From Apiospora phragmitis (lineage: Eukaryota; Ascomycota; Sordariomycetes; Amphisphaeriales; Apiosporaceae), in contig JAQQWL010000006.1 of NCBI GenBank assembly GCA_038363925.1, forward strand, positions 5,250,501 through 5,314,500: 64,000 bases of DNA, read 5' to 3'. A program made the translations under genes and the position numbers. Below, piece after piece: positions 1 through 12,200 of this stretch (the stretch's first letter is position 1; the number at the start of each line of letters is the position of its first letter). Below the pieces are notes generated by a model, which was given only the letters and a program-made list of their open reading frames with translations, was not told the DNA's origin and did no database searches.

Positions 1-523
1 TCCAGCACACATGATAGGGGGAAGCTGTGTGCCGTCCCAAGTACCGAAGTGGAACCGCCCGCTGGACTAATCTGCTCGGGAATCGTAGCCGCCGCTACGG
101 AAAGCCGTCACTAAAAGTCGGGCCTTCTCCGTAGCGGGACTAGAAGGTCCTCTGTGAGGTCGGAGTTTGACTATTCAAGAAATGACAAACTCCGCCGCAT
201 AAACAGTCGTGGCTCATGCCATCTGTTAAGGAGATCGCCACGGATCTTTATTTTTGATCACGATGCTCACTCTCTCAGGCTGTCTCGACTCGGCCCTTCG
301 TCACCATGCGGTCAGGGGTTATGGCCCGAATACTCAGCACAAGCGTTACAGGCCGTCGTGGCCCCCTATTGAGGCCTGATGCTTTAACAATTGTATACAG
401 ACGAACAGTATATAATCCGAGCAAGTTCTTCCCCTTTTCAATCTAACAACCAACCACCCAACGACATTGCCTGTCAACTCCCTCCTCATCATCACTCACT
501 CGTTGACCAACAAGTCAAACACC
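1..523. other. Upstream region of the LPMO-like gene, no gene
   Basis: No convincing coding region is seen. A 10-bp perfect stem lies at 92-101 and 128-137 (CCGCTACGGA with TCCGTAGCGG, 26-base loop). The last 120 bases are the likely promoter and leader of the gene starting at 524. Confidence 0.5.
409..416 (+). promoter_or_regulatory. TATA box candidate
   Basis: TATATAAT lies 108 bases upstream of the ATG at 524. It is followed by a CA/CT-rich leader, as is usual before fungal start codons. The assignment rests on position and sequence only. Confidence 0.45.
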
Positions 524-1358
524 ATGATCACTGCCACTCTCTTCTCGCTGGCTTTCGCCACTACGGTTTCTGCCCATGGCTATGCCACTGTCCCCTCCAG
601 CCGAACCCGACTCGGATTCGAGGTATGTAAACCCCCCTCCTATTACCTTCTGCTCCCAAGAGGAGAACAACTACTAAGCTCAAGCTGACCGCTCCACCTA
701 GGCCGGCATCGACACCTGCCCCGAATGCACCATCCTGGAGCCCGTCGACGCCTGGCCGCAACTCGCCGGCGTCCCCGTCGGCCGCATGGGCGTGTGCGGC
801 TACAACCAGCGCGTGAGCGTGGACTACAACTTCCCCGGCAGCGACTGGGGCGCCGAGACGGTCGCGACCTACGCGCCAGGCGAGGTCATCGAGGTGCAGT
901 GGTGCGTCGACAACAACGGCGACCACGGCGGCATGTTCAGCTACCGCGTGTGCCAGGACCAGGCCGTCGTCGACCAGTTCCTGACGCCCGGCTACGAGCC
1001 GACCGAGGCCGAAAAGGACGCGGCGCAGGCCTGCTTCGACGCGGGGCTGTTGCCGTGTACCGACGTCGAGGGGCAGCAGTGTGACTACAGCCCCGACTGC
1101 GCTGAGGGAGAGGCCTGCTGGGGAAACCAGTGGTTCACCTGCAACAAGTTCGAGGGCGGGGACGGCACCCGCGGTTGCCAGGGTGTCGACGGCGCGCCGC
1201 TTAACTCGTGCGCCACCACCATCGCGGGCGGCTACACCGTCACCAAGAAGGTCAAGATCCCCGAGTACACGTCCAACCACACCCTGCTCCAGTTCGTGTG
1301 GAACTCCTTCCAGACGCCCCAGATCTACATCTCCTGCACCGACATCGCTATTCAGTAA
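524..1358 (+). CDS. Secreted LPMO-like protein (chitin-binding type-4 fold)
   Basis: Two exons, 524-622 and 702-1358, with a 79-base GTATGT...TAG intron, encode 251 residues. Residues 1-17 form a signal peptide. Cleavage exposes His18, the N-terminal histidine of a copper histidine brace. A second candidate ligand is His108 in the motif NGDHGGMF, after a GVCGYNQ stretch. The mature part has many cysteines (for example Cys39 and Cys42) and ends in [12 protein letters not shown], like the last strand of AA10/AA15-type enzymes and chitin-binding type-4 domains. By family analogy it would oxidatively cleave a polysaccharide outside the cell. I cannot assign an AA family: the sequence is not an obvious AA9 or AA11. 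The start is chosen because it gives the signal peptide and an in-phase splice. The substrate is unknown. Confidence 0.82.
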
Positions 1359-2558
1359 ATCAAGTTGCTGAACCGGTGATTCCAATACGTGCTTTATGAA
1401 ATTTATGGAGGTCTAGGCCGGGAGCACGCCCGGTCTGCAACGGATAAAAGGGGGGCAATATTTCTGGTCGAAGGAGACAAGTGGGATAGGGGCTCGTCAC
1501 GAACACACGAAATCAAAAGTCTTAGGTCATGTCTGTAGCTGGTAGGAGTGTTTCCTTATTGGCTTTGGTGCATACTAAGATTTCTTTGTGTCTAGAGTGG
1601 ACTCTCATAATGAAAAAAAAAGTGCGTCCATTATTCGCTATGCGTTTCTCTTCTTGATCAGATCAGTTGCCTGCAATGGTAACAAGCTGTTGTTAGCAAC
1701 ATCTCAACTCTTTGAGTTAATTGTAAGAGGCCTGCATGGGGTCTCGCTGATTCTTGCACTTTATAAGTGATTGATTATGATCGAGTAACTGGTGCTTATT
1801 GAGAGGCCTCTTGACACGACAATGCCCGGCATGCAGTCAGCTTATGGTTGGGCACATACCCCTTTCTCTTTGTGGGGAAGTGGAAGGTGTGAGGCAATCG
1901 CTCGTAACCTTGGCAACTGGGGTAATAAATCACCCATTTAAACATGATCACTGCTCGGCAGCTTAATTAAGGCTTGACTCCGGCAGTTTTCAATATCCAT
2001 CCCGGAACGTTTCCACTGCGTGCCATAACATCACACACTTGCAAATGAATCCGGGGGTGTTGGGCTACTTCTCATACATACAGTTCCGTCCTGACCCAGG
2101 CCAGCGTGCCCGCGTCGAATATGAGATGAGGTACGGCGGCTCAAGGCACCCACGCAGTCGTCCACCACGGGGGTTCCCACGATGCAGTCCCGGGGTGCAG
2201 TTCGACAAGCCCGGACATCGGCCGAAGGATCGAGTGTGCGGACCTGTGGTATCTAACTAAACCAAGCATCCAGTCACTCCCGAACCTAGGTTGCAATGCG
2301 GTGTGCACCGAAATACTAGCTCAGCTGCAGTATATGGGTGGTGGGGCTTGGGAGCTGGGTACATACATACGTGCCGAAGCAGCTAGACTAGCACCCGCTG
2401 GAAACTATAGGGCGGGGAATTCGCGCCTTGTTCTACGGATAGCCGAATGGGTGGAAAGGCGGCTGATGATATAGTGAGGCGAATGGGATGGTATGACGTG
2501 ACCCTAGAACGAAGACTGGACCTTTTCCGCCCCATAAGGAGGAGTCCGTTTAGTTCCC
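1359..2558. other. Intergenic region, nothing coding recognised
   Basis: This is the 3' flank of the LPMO-like gene followed by normal-composition DNA. Only short open frames with no recognisable protein were seen. It ends at the inverted-repeat element beginning at 2559. Confidence 0.5.
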
Positions 2559-2818
2559 GGCAGGCGGAGGATAAAAAAAAGGACACTGCAAATCTGAATC
2601 TGAACTTTAAGGTAAGATACTCGCCCAACTTTAGGTATTTAGAAATTAGTAGGAAATACTATATTAATCCTTAATATATTAAGAGTATAAAAGTATTTTC
2701 CATAATTTTATAACTCTTTATTATAAGTCATGGAGAGCCGTGAGAATAGTAATAGTATTTAAAGGGTACTTTAGTGAGGCGTGTTCGTAGTGTCCTTTTT
2801 TTTTATCCACCGCCTGCC
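2559..2818. mobile_element. Short terminal-inverted-repeat element (MITE-like)
   Basis: The ends are a nearly perfect inverted repeat of about 29 bases: 2559-2587 starts GGCAGGCGGAGGATAAAA and continues to GGACACT, and 2789-2818 is its reverse complement with one substitution and one extra T in the T run. The roughly 200-base interior is AT-rich and non-coding. Size, terminal repeats and absence of coding capacity fit a non-autonomous DNA transposon. I could not find a convincing target-site duplication, so the superfamily is open. Confidence 0.65.
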
Positions 2819-5800
2819 TAGGCTAGAACATGTTTCACTTAATTACTTATAAGAATAAAGACTATATTTTAATGCTAATAGTAAGTATTATAATCACTTA
2901 GTTTAGTTTATTATATAAATAGTTATTTAAATTAATTATTAATAAACGAAGCTTTTTAATTTTTTACATATATAAATTAAAATTTAACCCTTTTATTAAT
3001 AATTAAAAGATATTATTAAAAATATTATTATTTATATTTTATAATTATATATATTTTCACCTTTAAATTCTTTATTTAACGTATTATTTTAATTATATAA
3101 ACTAGCGAGTTAAAATATATAACCTTTAAAAGATTTAAAGTACCTCGAGCTACTTTATAAGATAAAATTAAGGGTAGATTAACTCGAACCGAGTTTAAAG
3201 AGTTCGCTAAGACTCTTTTATCTCTTAAAAACAGTATTTTAAAACTTAAGCTATTTAATAAACGTAAATAAGCTTTACTTTAAAATATAACGTATTTCTA
3301 ATATTTATTACCCGGTTATTTAAAATAAATTAAAGCGTTTTACTTTTTAAAATTTATTAAGTAAAAAAGATTATTACTTATTATTTTATATTAAAAACTA
3401 TTTAATTATAATAATATATTTTCGACGCATTTATTATATATTCGAAAAAGTTATATAGCTTTTTATTTTATTAAAAATATTCTCCTTTAGTTTATTTATA
3501 ACATATATAAAATTAATAATATTATAAGTTTAAATAATAATTATTATATAATTATTTTAATTAAATTAATTAAGATTTTTATTTAAAATATATTTTATTA
3601 TAAATAAGTAATCGTTATAAAGTTTATAAATATAAATAATATTTTTTTTTAATTATTTTTAAAAACGTTAATAAATAATAATAATATTTTATAAACCGCG
3701 GCGAAATCTTTTATAACTTATAAATAAATCTTTAAAATTAGTTAATTATTTATATATTTAAAGAATAAATTAATAACGAATTAATAATAATATAATCACG
3801 AGATATTTATTTATTATAAATAAAAATAAAAAACTTAAAAAAATTACGGTTATTTATTTTAAATAACTATAGTAATTATATATAAACTTATTTTATAATA
3901 AAATATATAATTAATAAACTTTAATTACTATATTTATTAATATATACTTTTTATATATTAAAATTTATAAATATAAATTCTTTTTTAATATTAAGATAGA
4001 AAGTTTAAAAATATTTAATTCTTTATTATTAATTAACGTTTAATATAAATATAAGTAAAATTAATTTTATTTAAACGTAATATCGAGCTTAAAACTTAGT
4101 TTTTAAACTTAAAGTAATATTTAACGTGTAATAAATTACCGGAGTTTATTTATAAGGTATTTTTTAACCTTTAAACTCTCGGTTACGTAAATATAAGTAA
4201 AGCCGCGGCTAGGAAATAGCTTTTTTAAGCTTTATATAACTTAACGACGAATAAATACTTATTTAAAAAGCGCTTATACTTATTAACTCCCGGTATATAT
4301 ATTAAATTAAAGCCTTAGCTCGTAATAGATATATTTATTTTAATAATATTTATAAAACGCTATTACTTCGTAAGTATAACGAACGCTAGCCGGGTTTTAA
4401 AAGAAACTTAGTAAGACGCACTTAAGTTTATATTAATAATACGAAAGAGTATTTAAACGTGCGATAAAAGAAACGCCCTATTAATATAATAAGTAATAGT
4501 ATTTTAATTCGTAAGGTAATAATAAAAGTAGTTTAATAAAGAGATTTATATAATAAAGTTATTAAAATTATTTAGCTTTCTTTTTAAGTGCCGATTATAT
4601 TATATAATAAAGGAATAAAGGGAAGAAGTAAGTCTATATTAAATTAAAAGGAAGTAATAAATTCGGTTATTTAGTAAATTCGCTTATGGAGTACGTTATA
4701 TTTTTAATTATCGCGTTTAATTTATTTTATAAATTAAAGTAGCCTTTTTAATTTATTAAAAGTAACGTAGTCGGCCTTTTAAATAACTCGAAATAAATTA
4801 TTAATATAATCGTTTTAATTAATCGCGATTATAATAATATAAAGCTTATTAATAAGCCTTTACTTATTTTAATTCTCATAGTGGACTTTAATTAAAGTAT
4901 TATAATTATTAAATTTAGAAATACTTTTATTTATTAATTAAAAAGGATAAAGTAAAGCTTTAATTATTAAATTTAAATTATAATTAAAGTAACGCCCTCG
5001 TTAATAACGTTTATTAAACTTATAAGTGTTATTAAAAATAAGAAGCTTTATTTTATTACTAGTCTTATAATTATTAATTAAGTTTATTATTACTTTTTAT
5101 TTTTAATATATTAAATATAATCTTTTAAGGTTAATTACTAAAGAGATTACGAAATAAAAAATTAAATTTATATACGTTATATTTAACTAAGGGTGCGTTA
5201 TAATATTAATTAAGCTTATTAATAACGCGTGATTAAATTCTTATACGTTTTTAAATTATTTATTAAACCTTAACTTCGAGGTTTAAATAATAATATAAAA
5301 TATAAAATTAGTAGAAATTAATAACGCGGAAAAGAATAAAGTTATTAATAATTTATTAAAAGACTTATAAATTTTATATATTATTATTATTTTATTACGG
5401 TTATTAAAGTTTAAGTTTAAAAATATTACGATAAGTTATTATTAAATAATTTTAAAATCGTTATATAATTCTCCCCTTAATTTAATTATATTATTAATAA
5501 ACTCTTTAATACGATAATATATATATAAAAATTATCGTATTTAATAACTCGTTATTAATAAACTTATATAATTAAAATAGTTATTTTATTATATAAAATA
5601 TTTAAATTTAATACTTTTCTTTTATTTAAAAATTAAAGTTAAATCTTTAAACTTAAGCTGTCCCCGTGTTTTTTTAATATTTATAAAAAACTAGTTAGTA
5701 AATTATTTAATAAAGGTATATAAATATTAATTAATAAATAAATACTATAATAGCCGCGTTAATAATAAATTTATTAAAATAATTTTTAAAAGAGTTAATA

Positions 5801-6115
5801 AGAATAAATTAAAAAAAACGTTATTTATTACTTAAAATAATATTAAAAATAATACTTTATATTAAAAATGTTTCTTAGTTATTTAATATTAAATTCTAGT
5901 ATTTAAGCTAGTTTTATTAACCTTTATTAGTTTTAAGTAAAATTTTATAAAATTTTATAAAATATATTAATTAAAAGCTTTAAAATATACTAGAAATTAA
6001 GTATATTTCGACTTAATATTAACCGTAAATTAACTATATCAACTAGTTAATAACCACTTAAATCGTTTAGTTAATTTATAATACTTTTTAACAAGCCATG
6101 ATTAATTAATTAATA
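2650..6115. repeat. AT-rich RIP-mutated block 1
   Basis: About 3.4 kb of very low GC with dense stops in all frames. CpA and TpG are nearly missing while TpA is everywhere, as expected after CpA-to-TpA mutation by RIP. Non-mutated DNA resumes around 6110. The block includes an LTR fragment near 4376, shared with the block at 22.8-31.8 kb. No gene survives in it. Confidence 0.88.
4376..4560 (-). mobile_element. RIP-mutated fragment of the 661-bp LTR family
   Basis: Starting at TATAACGAACGCTAGCCGGG, about 185 bases align by eye to the reverse complement of the 3' end of the solo LTR at 29493-30153. Shared words include TATTAATAATACGA and GAGTATTTAAACGTGCG. Differences are mostly C/T or G/A transitions. 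The rest of the LTR is not obvious here. Confidence 0.65.
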
Positions 6116-6416
6116 TAAGAGTGTTAGTTGGTTGGTTAAAAGGCAACACTAGTCGTACGCCAAGCTCAATTCGGCGATATTGCGGTGCTCAACCCCACTA
6201 ACAACGGGGTTCATGCAAAACGCCCAGCCGGCTCTCTTCGGAGGGATTCATCCCATGGTCAGCGAGATCTGCCGAGGTTGAACTAAACATAATAAACTCA
6301 CCAGACTTTGCATCGGTGTCATCTCATGTTATTATTTGAATCTTTCCATTATTGCTTATTTCAACTTCCATCATCATTCGCATATTCAAAGACAGAACCA
6401 GATAAACCGCCACACC

Positions 6417-7242
6417 ATGAAGCTTAACCTCGAAAAGAAAGTCGTCTTGGTGACCGGTAAGTAGAACAGAGCTTCCTCCCCCCAAGCTCAAATAACTGAC
6501 CCATCATCTATCCCCAGGCGGCACCAGAGGTATCGGCAAGTGCATCGTCGCCGAGTTCCTAGCTGAAGGCGCTACCGTGTGCTTCTGCTCCCGCACCGCC
6601 GCGACGGTCGAAGCCGTCGAAAAGGAGCTCTCGGCAGCGCACCCGAACGCCACATGCCACGGCGCCATCGTAGACGTCTCGGACCCGGCGCAGCTCGAGG
6701 CCTGGGTATCCTCGGTCGCGGCCGCCCATAACCAAATCGACGTCGTGGTGGCGAACCCATCGGCGCTCTCCATAGCCGACACGGCCGAGTCCTGGAACGC
6801 CTGCTTCCAGACCGACATGATGGCAGCCCGCAACCTGATCCAGGCGGCGCTGCCGCACCTCGAGCAGACCAAAGGCAGCATCGTCAGCATCGCGACCGTC
6901 TCGGCGCGCGACGTCGACTTCACGGCGCCCTCGCCCTACGGTGCCCTCAAGGCCGCCCTCATCCACTACACGGCGCAGCTGGCGCACACGCTGGCGCCCA
7001 AGGGCGTGCGCGCCAACAGCGTCAGCCCGGGCAACACGTACTTCAAGGGCGGCGTCTGGGAGCAGATCGAGCACGGCAACCCGGCGCTGTTCGCGAGCCA
7101 GATGAAGGCCAACGTCATGGGCCGCATGGTCAGGCCCGAGGTGGCCGATGCCGTCGTCTTCCTGGCGAGCGAGCGGGCCAGCTTCATAACGGGGCAGAAC
7201 CTTAACGTGGACGGAGGCTTATGTACTGGTGTGCAGTACTAG
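6417..7242 (+). CDS. Short-chain dehydrogenase/reductase (classical SDR)
   Basis: Two exons, 6417-6456 and 6518-7242, joined through a 61-base GTAAGT...CAG intron in phase 1, encode 254 residues. The nucleotide-binding motif TGGTRGIG covers residues 13-20, with the intron inside it. Other SDR marks are VVVANPS around residue 93 (the NAG position), a candidate catalytic serine at 142 and the Tyr154-x3-Lys158 pair in PYGALK. The C-terminus FITGQNLNVDGG is also typical. The length fits cytosolic NAD(P)H-dependent oxidoreductases of the FabG-like group. The substrate cannot be told. The gene sits about 300 bases beyond a RIP block, is intact, and converges on the membrane-protein gene ending at 7404. 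Confidence 0.92.
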
Positions 7243-7403
7243 AAGGGGGGATAGGTAATGACAGAAGGGAGAGAAGGGTAATCCACCGCGTCCTCTTGTG
7301 CGTGCTTCCACATGGTTCTAGGCTTTGACCGGACTGGGTCCATCGGATGGCTGTATCGGATATATGTTAGCCAGAGATCAGAGCATATCACGAATGGACG
7401 AAA

Positions 7404-7943
7404 TCATACCTGTGGACCTACATCCTTCTGCTTTCGACTAGCTGCCTGCGTCCCTTTCTTCTCCTTCTTAGTAGCATCCGTGTTCTTCCCCAGCAAGGCG
7501 AACGGGACGAGACAGTAAGAGGCCAGAAGCGTGCCGTACGCAATCTTCGTCTCAGCCGGCGTCGACCACAGCAAGCCGTCGTAGTGCCGATGCAAGAAGA
7601 GCACGACCATGCTCTCGGCCGCGACCGTGAACAGTAGACACACGCACCCGATGGCGAGGCGGAACCAGCGCACCCGGGGCAGCTCGTAGTGGCGGACGAA
7701 GAGGCGGGCCCAGACGAGGGTGGAGGCGACGCGGGCGAGTAAGAGGAAGATATCCCACTGCGAGTGCGTGAGGCTGGTGTTGAGCAGCAGGTACCGTTCG
7801 GCCCAGTACTCGATGGCCTCCCAGGTCGCGAAGGTGGCGAGGGCGTACAGCAGGCCCACCTTGACGACGACGCAGACGATGAGGATGTCCCAGAAGACGT
7901 CCAGGACCGAGCCTAGGCTCTCGAAGACGATGAAGTCCCGCAT
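7404..7943 (-). CDS. Four-TM hypothetical membrane protein
   Basis: A single-exon frame of 179 residues with four hydrophobic segments at about residues 17-38, 64-84, 92-114 and 132-150, followed by a Lys-rich, probably cytosolic tail. I do not recognise the family. It resembles fungus-specific small integral membrane proteins in layout only. Its 3' end lies 161 bases from the convergent SDR gene, and its 5' end points toward the MFS transporter, which is on the same strand. The reading is supported by uninterrupted hydrophobic periodicity and good codon composition. Confidence 0.7.
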   Translation of the reverse strand: MRDFIVFESLGSVLDVFWDILIVCVVVKVGLLYALATFATWEAIEYWAERYLLLNTSLTHSQWDIFLLLARVASTLVWARLFVRHYELPRVRWFRLAIGCVCLLFTVAAESMVVLFLHRHYDGLLWSTPAETKIAYGTLLASYCLVPFALLGKNTDATKKEKKGTQAASRKQKDVGPQV

Positions 7944-8888
7944 CGTGGAACTGTGTCCGGATTATGGGCAAGAGATGATTTGATTTGATTCGATTACGAG
8001 TTGTTGTATAATTGCTTTGAATGAAACACCTGTCCCCATGAAACCGCAGTCCTTGGTTGTAATCGTATATAAAGAGATAAGTGAGTAAGTATGGTTGGCC
8101 CGGATTGGACGGGAGTCATATGCTGGGAGTGCCGGAGTGGGGTGACCATGAGGTGATGCTGACGAACATGCCGACGAACACACGGGCTGGCACCGGCACA
8201 TGGTGGAATCAAGGCAGGCAGTGAAATGAATTCGAGATAGCATAGACTGAGGCGATGCATGGTGGCCCCCAGCCGAGCTTGAGAGCTAGCTATTCCCTCA
8301 GTCATTCGGTTACGGATCCGCACATTCTGTAAAACATCAATCTGTCGTACAGGCCACCTGATAGGCATAAGCTACCTACTTCCAGCTAACCTACATAGCT
8401 GCCGCAGTGCTTTGAAGCCAATCGCTGGATCGCGGGGTTAGGCGAACCCCTAACATTCGATGGTGGGGCAATTGGGCAAACAGCACAGGACAACCCAGAA
8501 CAACCCATGACGCAGCAAAGCCGATCAGCTGCGGCATCCGATCCGAGATCTGGGGAGATATCAGCCGTGGGAATCATGTTGTTTGAATGTACGACAGCGA
8601 GCAACTGATAGAAACAGCTTCATAGTCTTAGTCCATCTGCACTCTCTTGAGTTTTGTCATGTCAAGGTAGAAATTGGAATTGGACGTCAGTTGAAGCTAG
8701 TAAGGACCCCGCATAACCGACAAGCAACCAGGCACTGTATCTTGGGGGTCTTGGACTTGAGGGGTAATGCTACGGGGCAAGGGTTAGGGTTAGTGCTAGC
8801 CACATTCTTAAGGGTTGAACTTCAAACAATATTCCCTGCAGTGAATAGAGCCAACGCAGAATCATCATGGCAAGCTGTTCATCAAGCT
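7944..8888. other. Intergenic region between two minus-strand genes
   Basis: Promoter side of the membrane-protein gene and 3' flank of the transporter. No protein is recognised. A 13-base telomere-like word GGGTTAGGGTTAG lies at 8781-8793, too short to call a relic telomere. Confidence 0.45.
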
Positions 8889-11150
8889 CTACGGTCCCTC
8901 GGGTCCCTTTTCCACCCTCTCCGCGTGTTCCACCGTAGCCTCCACCTTCTCCGTCATGAGCTCCTTGACCCCCTTCAAGCACGCCACCGCAACAAAAGCA
9001 AGCACCACGAACGGAATAACGCTCGACCAAGCCAACCGATACGCCCGCGCGTACTCCTCCCGACTCGCGCCCACCGCCGCCGCCCAGACCGCGGGGGTAA
9101 TACCGCCACCGTTTCCTGCATTTCCATCCTTATCATCAGGCAAGTAGCTCAAACCCTGCTCCAGATACCCGAGCAGCTCCGGCACGCGCCCGGCCGCCAA
9201 CCCCGCGCCCGTGGCGGCCGCGCCCACGGCCGACGCGTAATGCGCGCTGAGCTGCCCGTTGACGATGGCGTTGAGCACGGCCGAGCCGAACGCGCCACCG
9301 ATGGCGCGGGCGGAGAAGGAGAGGCCCGTCGCCGTCGAGAGGAAGGCGTGCGGGGCGCAGAACTGGACGCAGGCTACGAGGAGCGTGAGGGGGCCGGCTT
9401 GGCCGATGCCGGCAAGGACGTTGAGGCCGAGCTGGGCGTTGCTCCAGGTTGGGCGGATGGTTGCGTAGCATATGGTTCTGGCGGGGTGGGTGTGCAAACA
9501 AGATTAGCTGGACTAGACAGGTAGGTGGATTTGAAGAGCAATGCGGAAGAAAGAAAAAAGACAGAATCCTTACACGATGAAGAAGATCCCGAATGTGACG
9601 AGAAGAGGGGTCTGCATATCCTTGAATCGAGTAGAGTACCAAATAATCGGGATGCTCGCCGCGAAGGTCACCAACTGGTAGCTCAGCTGGCGCACAGCAA
9701 TCCGCCACGAATCATCTGCGAAGCCTAGGTTGAGCACGATCTGCGGAACGACCGAATTAACCGCGCTGTAGAAGATCCAGCCCTCTACGGAGAAGGCGAA
9801 GACCGACAGGGCGAAGTTGGCGTTCTTGTGGAAGAAGACGTGGGCTACGAGGCCGTCGGTGCGTCCTTTCCATTCTGTGTGGCCCATATCAGTCACGAAT
9901 GTCCATCCTAATATATTGGTACACTGTTAAAACCGCTCTGTATCTTACCATATAAAGCAAATGCAACCAGGCAAACCAAGCCGATGCTCAGGGGAGCAGC
10001 CACGTGAGGATCAGAAGGCGCATAGGCACCGCCCAGCCAGTCGAGAGCCAGCAGCATGAGCGTCGCGCTAGTAACAAAGAGCAGAGACCCTATCGGGTCG
10101 CAAGCCCAGATGTACTCTCGAATCGTCATCTTGGGGTACTCAATATTCTTGGCTGGCCAGTAGAGCAGGGCTAGTCCGAGAAAGGTGACACCATGAAAGG
10201 CCGCCTGCATCCAGAAAATGTATCGCCAGCCGCCAGCACTGATGTTGGTCACCGCCCCTGATCCAAGAGATCCGACACTCAAGGGAACAGAAAATGTTAG
10301 CAGCCAGCTTTCTTGGAGCAATGATCTGGATGGGCAGATCTATGGGGTGAAAAACATACATTCCGCCGAGTGCGCCGCCCATGAAGGCAAGGCCGCTGGC
10401 AAGCGACCGATACTTGAGCGGCAGGATCTCGGCGAGGATGGCGTGGATGATGGGGACCGTCGCCAGTGTGGTCCCGATCAGGATGCCCCCGCCGATCAAC
10501 ATGCTCATCGAGTTGGCCTTGGCCGAGATCACTGCACCCACGAAGGCGACCAGCGGCGGCACCGAGGCTAAGTACTTGCGGTTGAGCACGTCCGAGAGGC
10601 GGCCGACCACTGGTGACAGGACGCTCTGCATCAGTAGGGGCCCCTAGTTGGCGGTAGAAAAACTGGCTCAGTCTTGCGGTGCACGGAATAGGGTAGAGAG
10701 GAGTAAGCGTAGGCGACAAAAAGAGCGGGATGTCCAAACCTGAATGATCCAGCCAGAGATGGGGGCATTTCCCAGGTCCCGCACGATGAACGCGATTACG
10801 GACCCGGCAGCGACCACGACGAAGGTCTGGGCAAATATGCTGTGAATCACCATTGTGTTAGCGGTCGCTATCCTTCCATGGGAGTTTGGTGAAAAACGTA
10901 CGCGACGCAAGCAACGAACACCACAACCTAGATAGAGAGTGGTTGTAGGTCAGTGTCACCCCGTTTCGCTTTCCATCTAGGGATGTATGGGGGTAAATAC
11001 CCATGAGCGCCATCCCAGCTTGACGTGATGGACGTCTTGTTGAGCCTCCTGCTCGATAGGAACAGCATCAATAACCCTGTGGTGTTTGGCCGCTTCTATA
11101 TGATGAGAAGTTGCTGAAGAGTCGAGTCGTTTGTTCTCTGGTGAGCTCAT
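8889..11150 (-). CDS. TRI12-type MFS efflux transporter
   Basis: Seven exons (11150-11001, 10927-10902, 10839-10740, 10625-10360, 10277-9949, 9874-9574, 9477-8889) give a 586-residue protein with every splice in phase. After a hydrophilic N-terminus of 50 residues, the first membrane segment begins at VVVFVACVA. MFS motif A appears as GRLSDVLNRK at residues 100-109. Hydrophobic helices continue to a charged C-terminal tail. Segments such as GGALGGIVGSLGSGA and GGWRYIFWMQA match the fungal TRI12/siderophore-iron transporter group of the DHA2-like superfamily, which exports trichothecenes or moves siderophores. Plasma membrane localisation and substrate are inferred from family only. Exon 2 is only 26 bases, a place where gene predictors may fail. 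Confidence 0.9.
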
Positions 11151-11339
11151 GTTGAGGGAATGTCGCGTAGGTCAACAAGAGGGGTAGAGGGTTTGAGGAT
11201 CTTCGATGCCGAGAGATGACCGGGCGCTGATGGTTTCAGACGGAATGCCGCTCTTGATATATGTTTTCTCTACCTATAGTGATTTGAAACACACATCTAT
11301 TGCATGGAGGCTCTCTATTGTTGCATTGCTATGATTGTT

Positions 11340-11399
11340 GATCCGGACGGAAGAGATTCGGACGGAAGAGATTCGGACGGAGAAGACTCGGACGGGGAG
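11340..11399. repeat. 15-bp minisatellite, about 4 units
   Basis: Units of the form ATTCGGACGGAAGAG follow one another (first ATCCGGACGGAAGAG, last ACTCGGACGGGGAGA). If translated it would give an Ile-Arg-Thr-Glu-Glu repeat, but no gene context supports translation. The core GGACGG recurs in two other arrays nearby. Confidence 0.85.
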
Positions 11400-12104
11400 A
11401 CTGCATGGTGCGTATAAGCGTGGACAGCAACTCAAAAAGCTCAATCTGGTAGCATGCTGCTATGTGCCTCGGGAATGCTGGCAGGAGGAGGTATCGACTT
11501 GCAGATCGCTTGGATACAATGCGGGGTGTTATCCAGCGAGACATGCATCGGCAGTTGATTGGGGATATTGAACGCTAGAAGCCCAAGTCAGCAGGGATTT
11601 TTCGTGTGGGAACACAGGATTATCAGCAATGCCTAGACGTAATCCCATTGGTGATGTGGCGGCTGCATTCACCGGATTAGTCTCAAAGAGTTGTCGAGTT
11701 CACAGAAGGCACTTTTGTTCGCTTAGTACTCACCTCCATCAGGGACGCTCCGTGGCCTGTATGGTCTTGGAAACTCGGCAATCGCCGGCACAGCACCATC
11801 ATGTTCTGTTTCAGTGATGCTAGATGAGCTGTAAACAAATGATGCTAGCCTTGTTTAGATATGAGCAAACGATTGCCTCATGGAACGAGTGAGTGTCTGC
11901 AGCATCAACGGCATAGAGCCAAATTGTTTGCAACTGAATCAGACTGGCTGTCATTGGGTCACTTTGTCTACCACTGAGTGCCGGAACATTTGTGGCCATG
12001 ACCCAGTGCCAGGGTACAGCTAAGCAGAGATTGGCAAGTTCACATGTATACTCGCCGTATATCATTTGATGAATACTGCGTATACTCGCCGCACGCTGTC
12101 CAAT

Positions 12105-12200
12105 GAATACATTGTCCGACGAATACGTCGTCTCATGAAACCGTCGTCTAATGAAACCATCGTTTAGTGAATACACCGTCCAAAAGATACACCGTCCAAT
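12105..12200. repeat. Degenerate 15-16-bp minisatellite
   Basis: Successive blocks resemble GAATACACCGTCCAAT with variable fit (for example AATACACCGTCC, ATACACCGTCC, AATACATTGTCCGACG). Looser relatives such as TACTGCGTATACTCGCCGC extend the pattern from about 12060 to 12310. The complement carries the same GGACGG core as the arrays at 11340 and 13529. Confidence 0.6.

Noticed and set aside
92..137. 10-bp perfect hairpin upstream of the LPMO-like gene
   Set aside because: A single stem with a 26-base loop far from the gene; no terminator or element context supports a function.
561..1385. 274-codon minus-strand frame opposite the LPMO-like gene
   Set aside because: Mirror frame of GC-rich coding DNA; low-complexity Val/Gly/Ala/Asp composition and no domain.
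8781..8793. Telomere-like GGGTTAGGGTTAG
   Set aside because: Only about two repeats; too short to be a relic telomere or fusion point.
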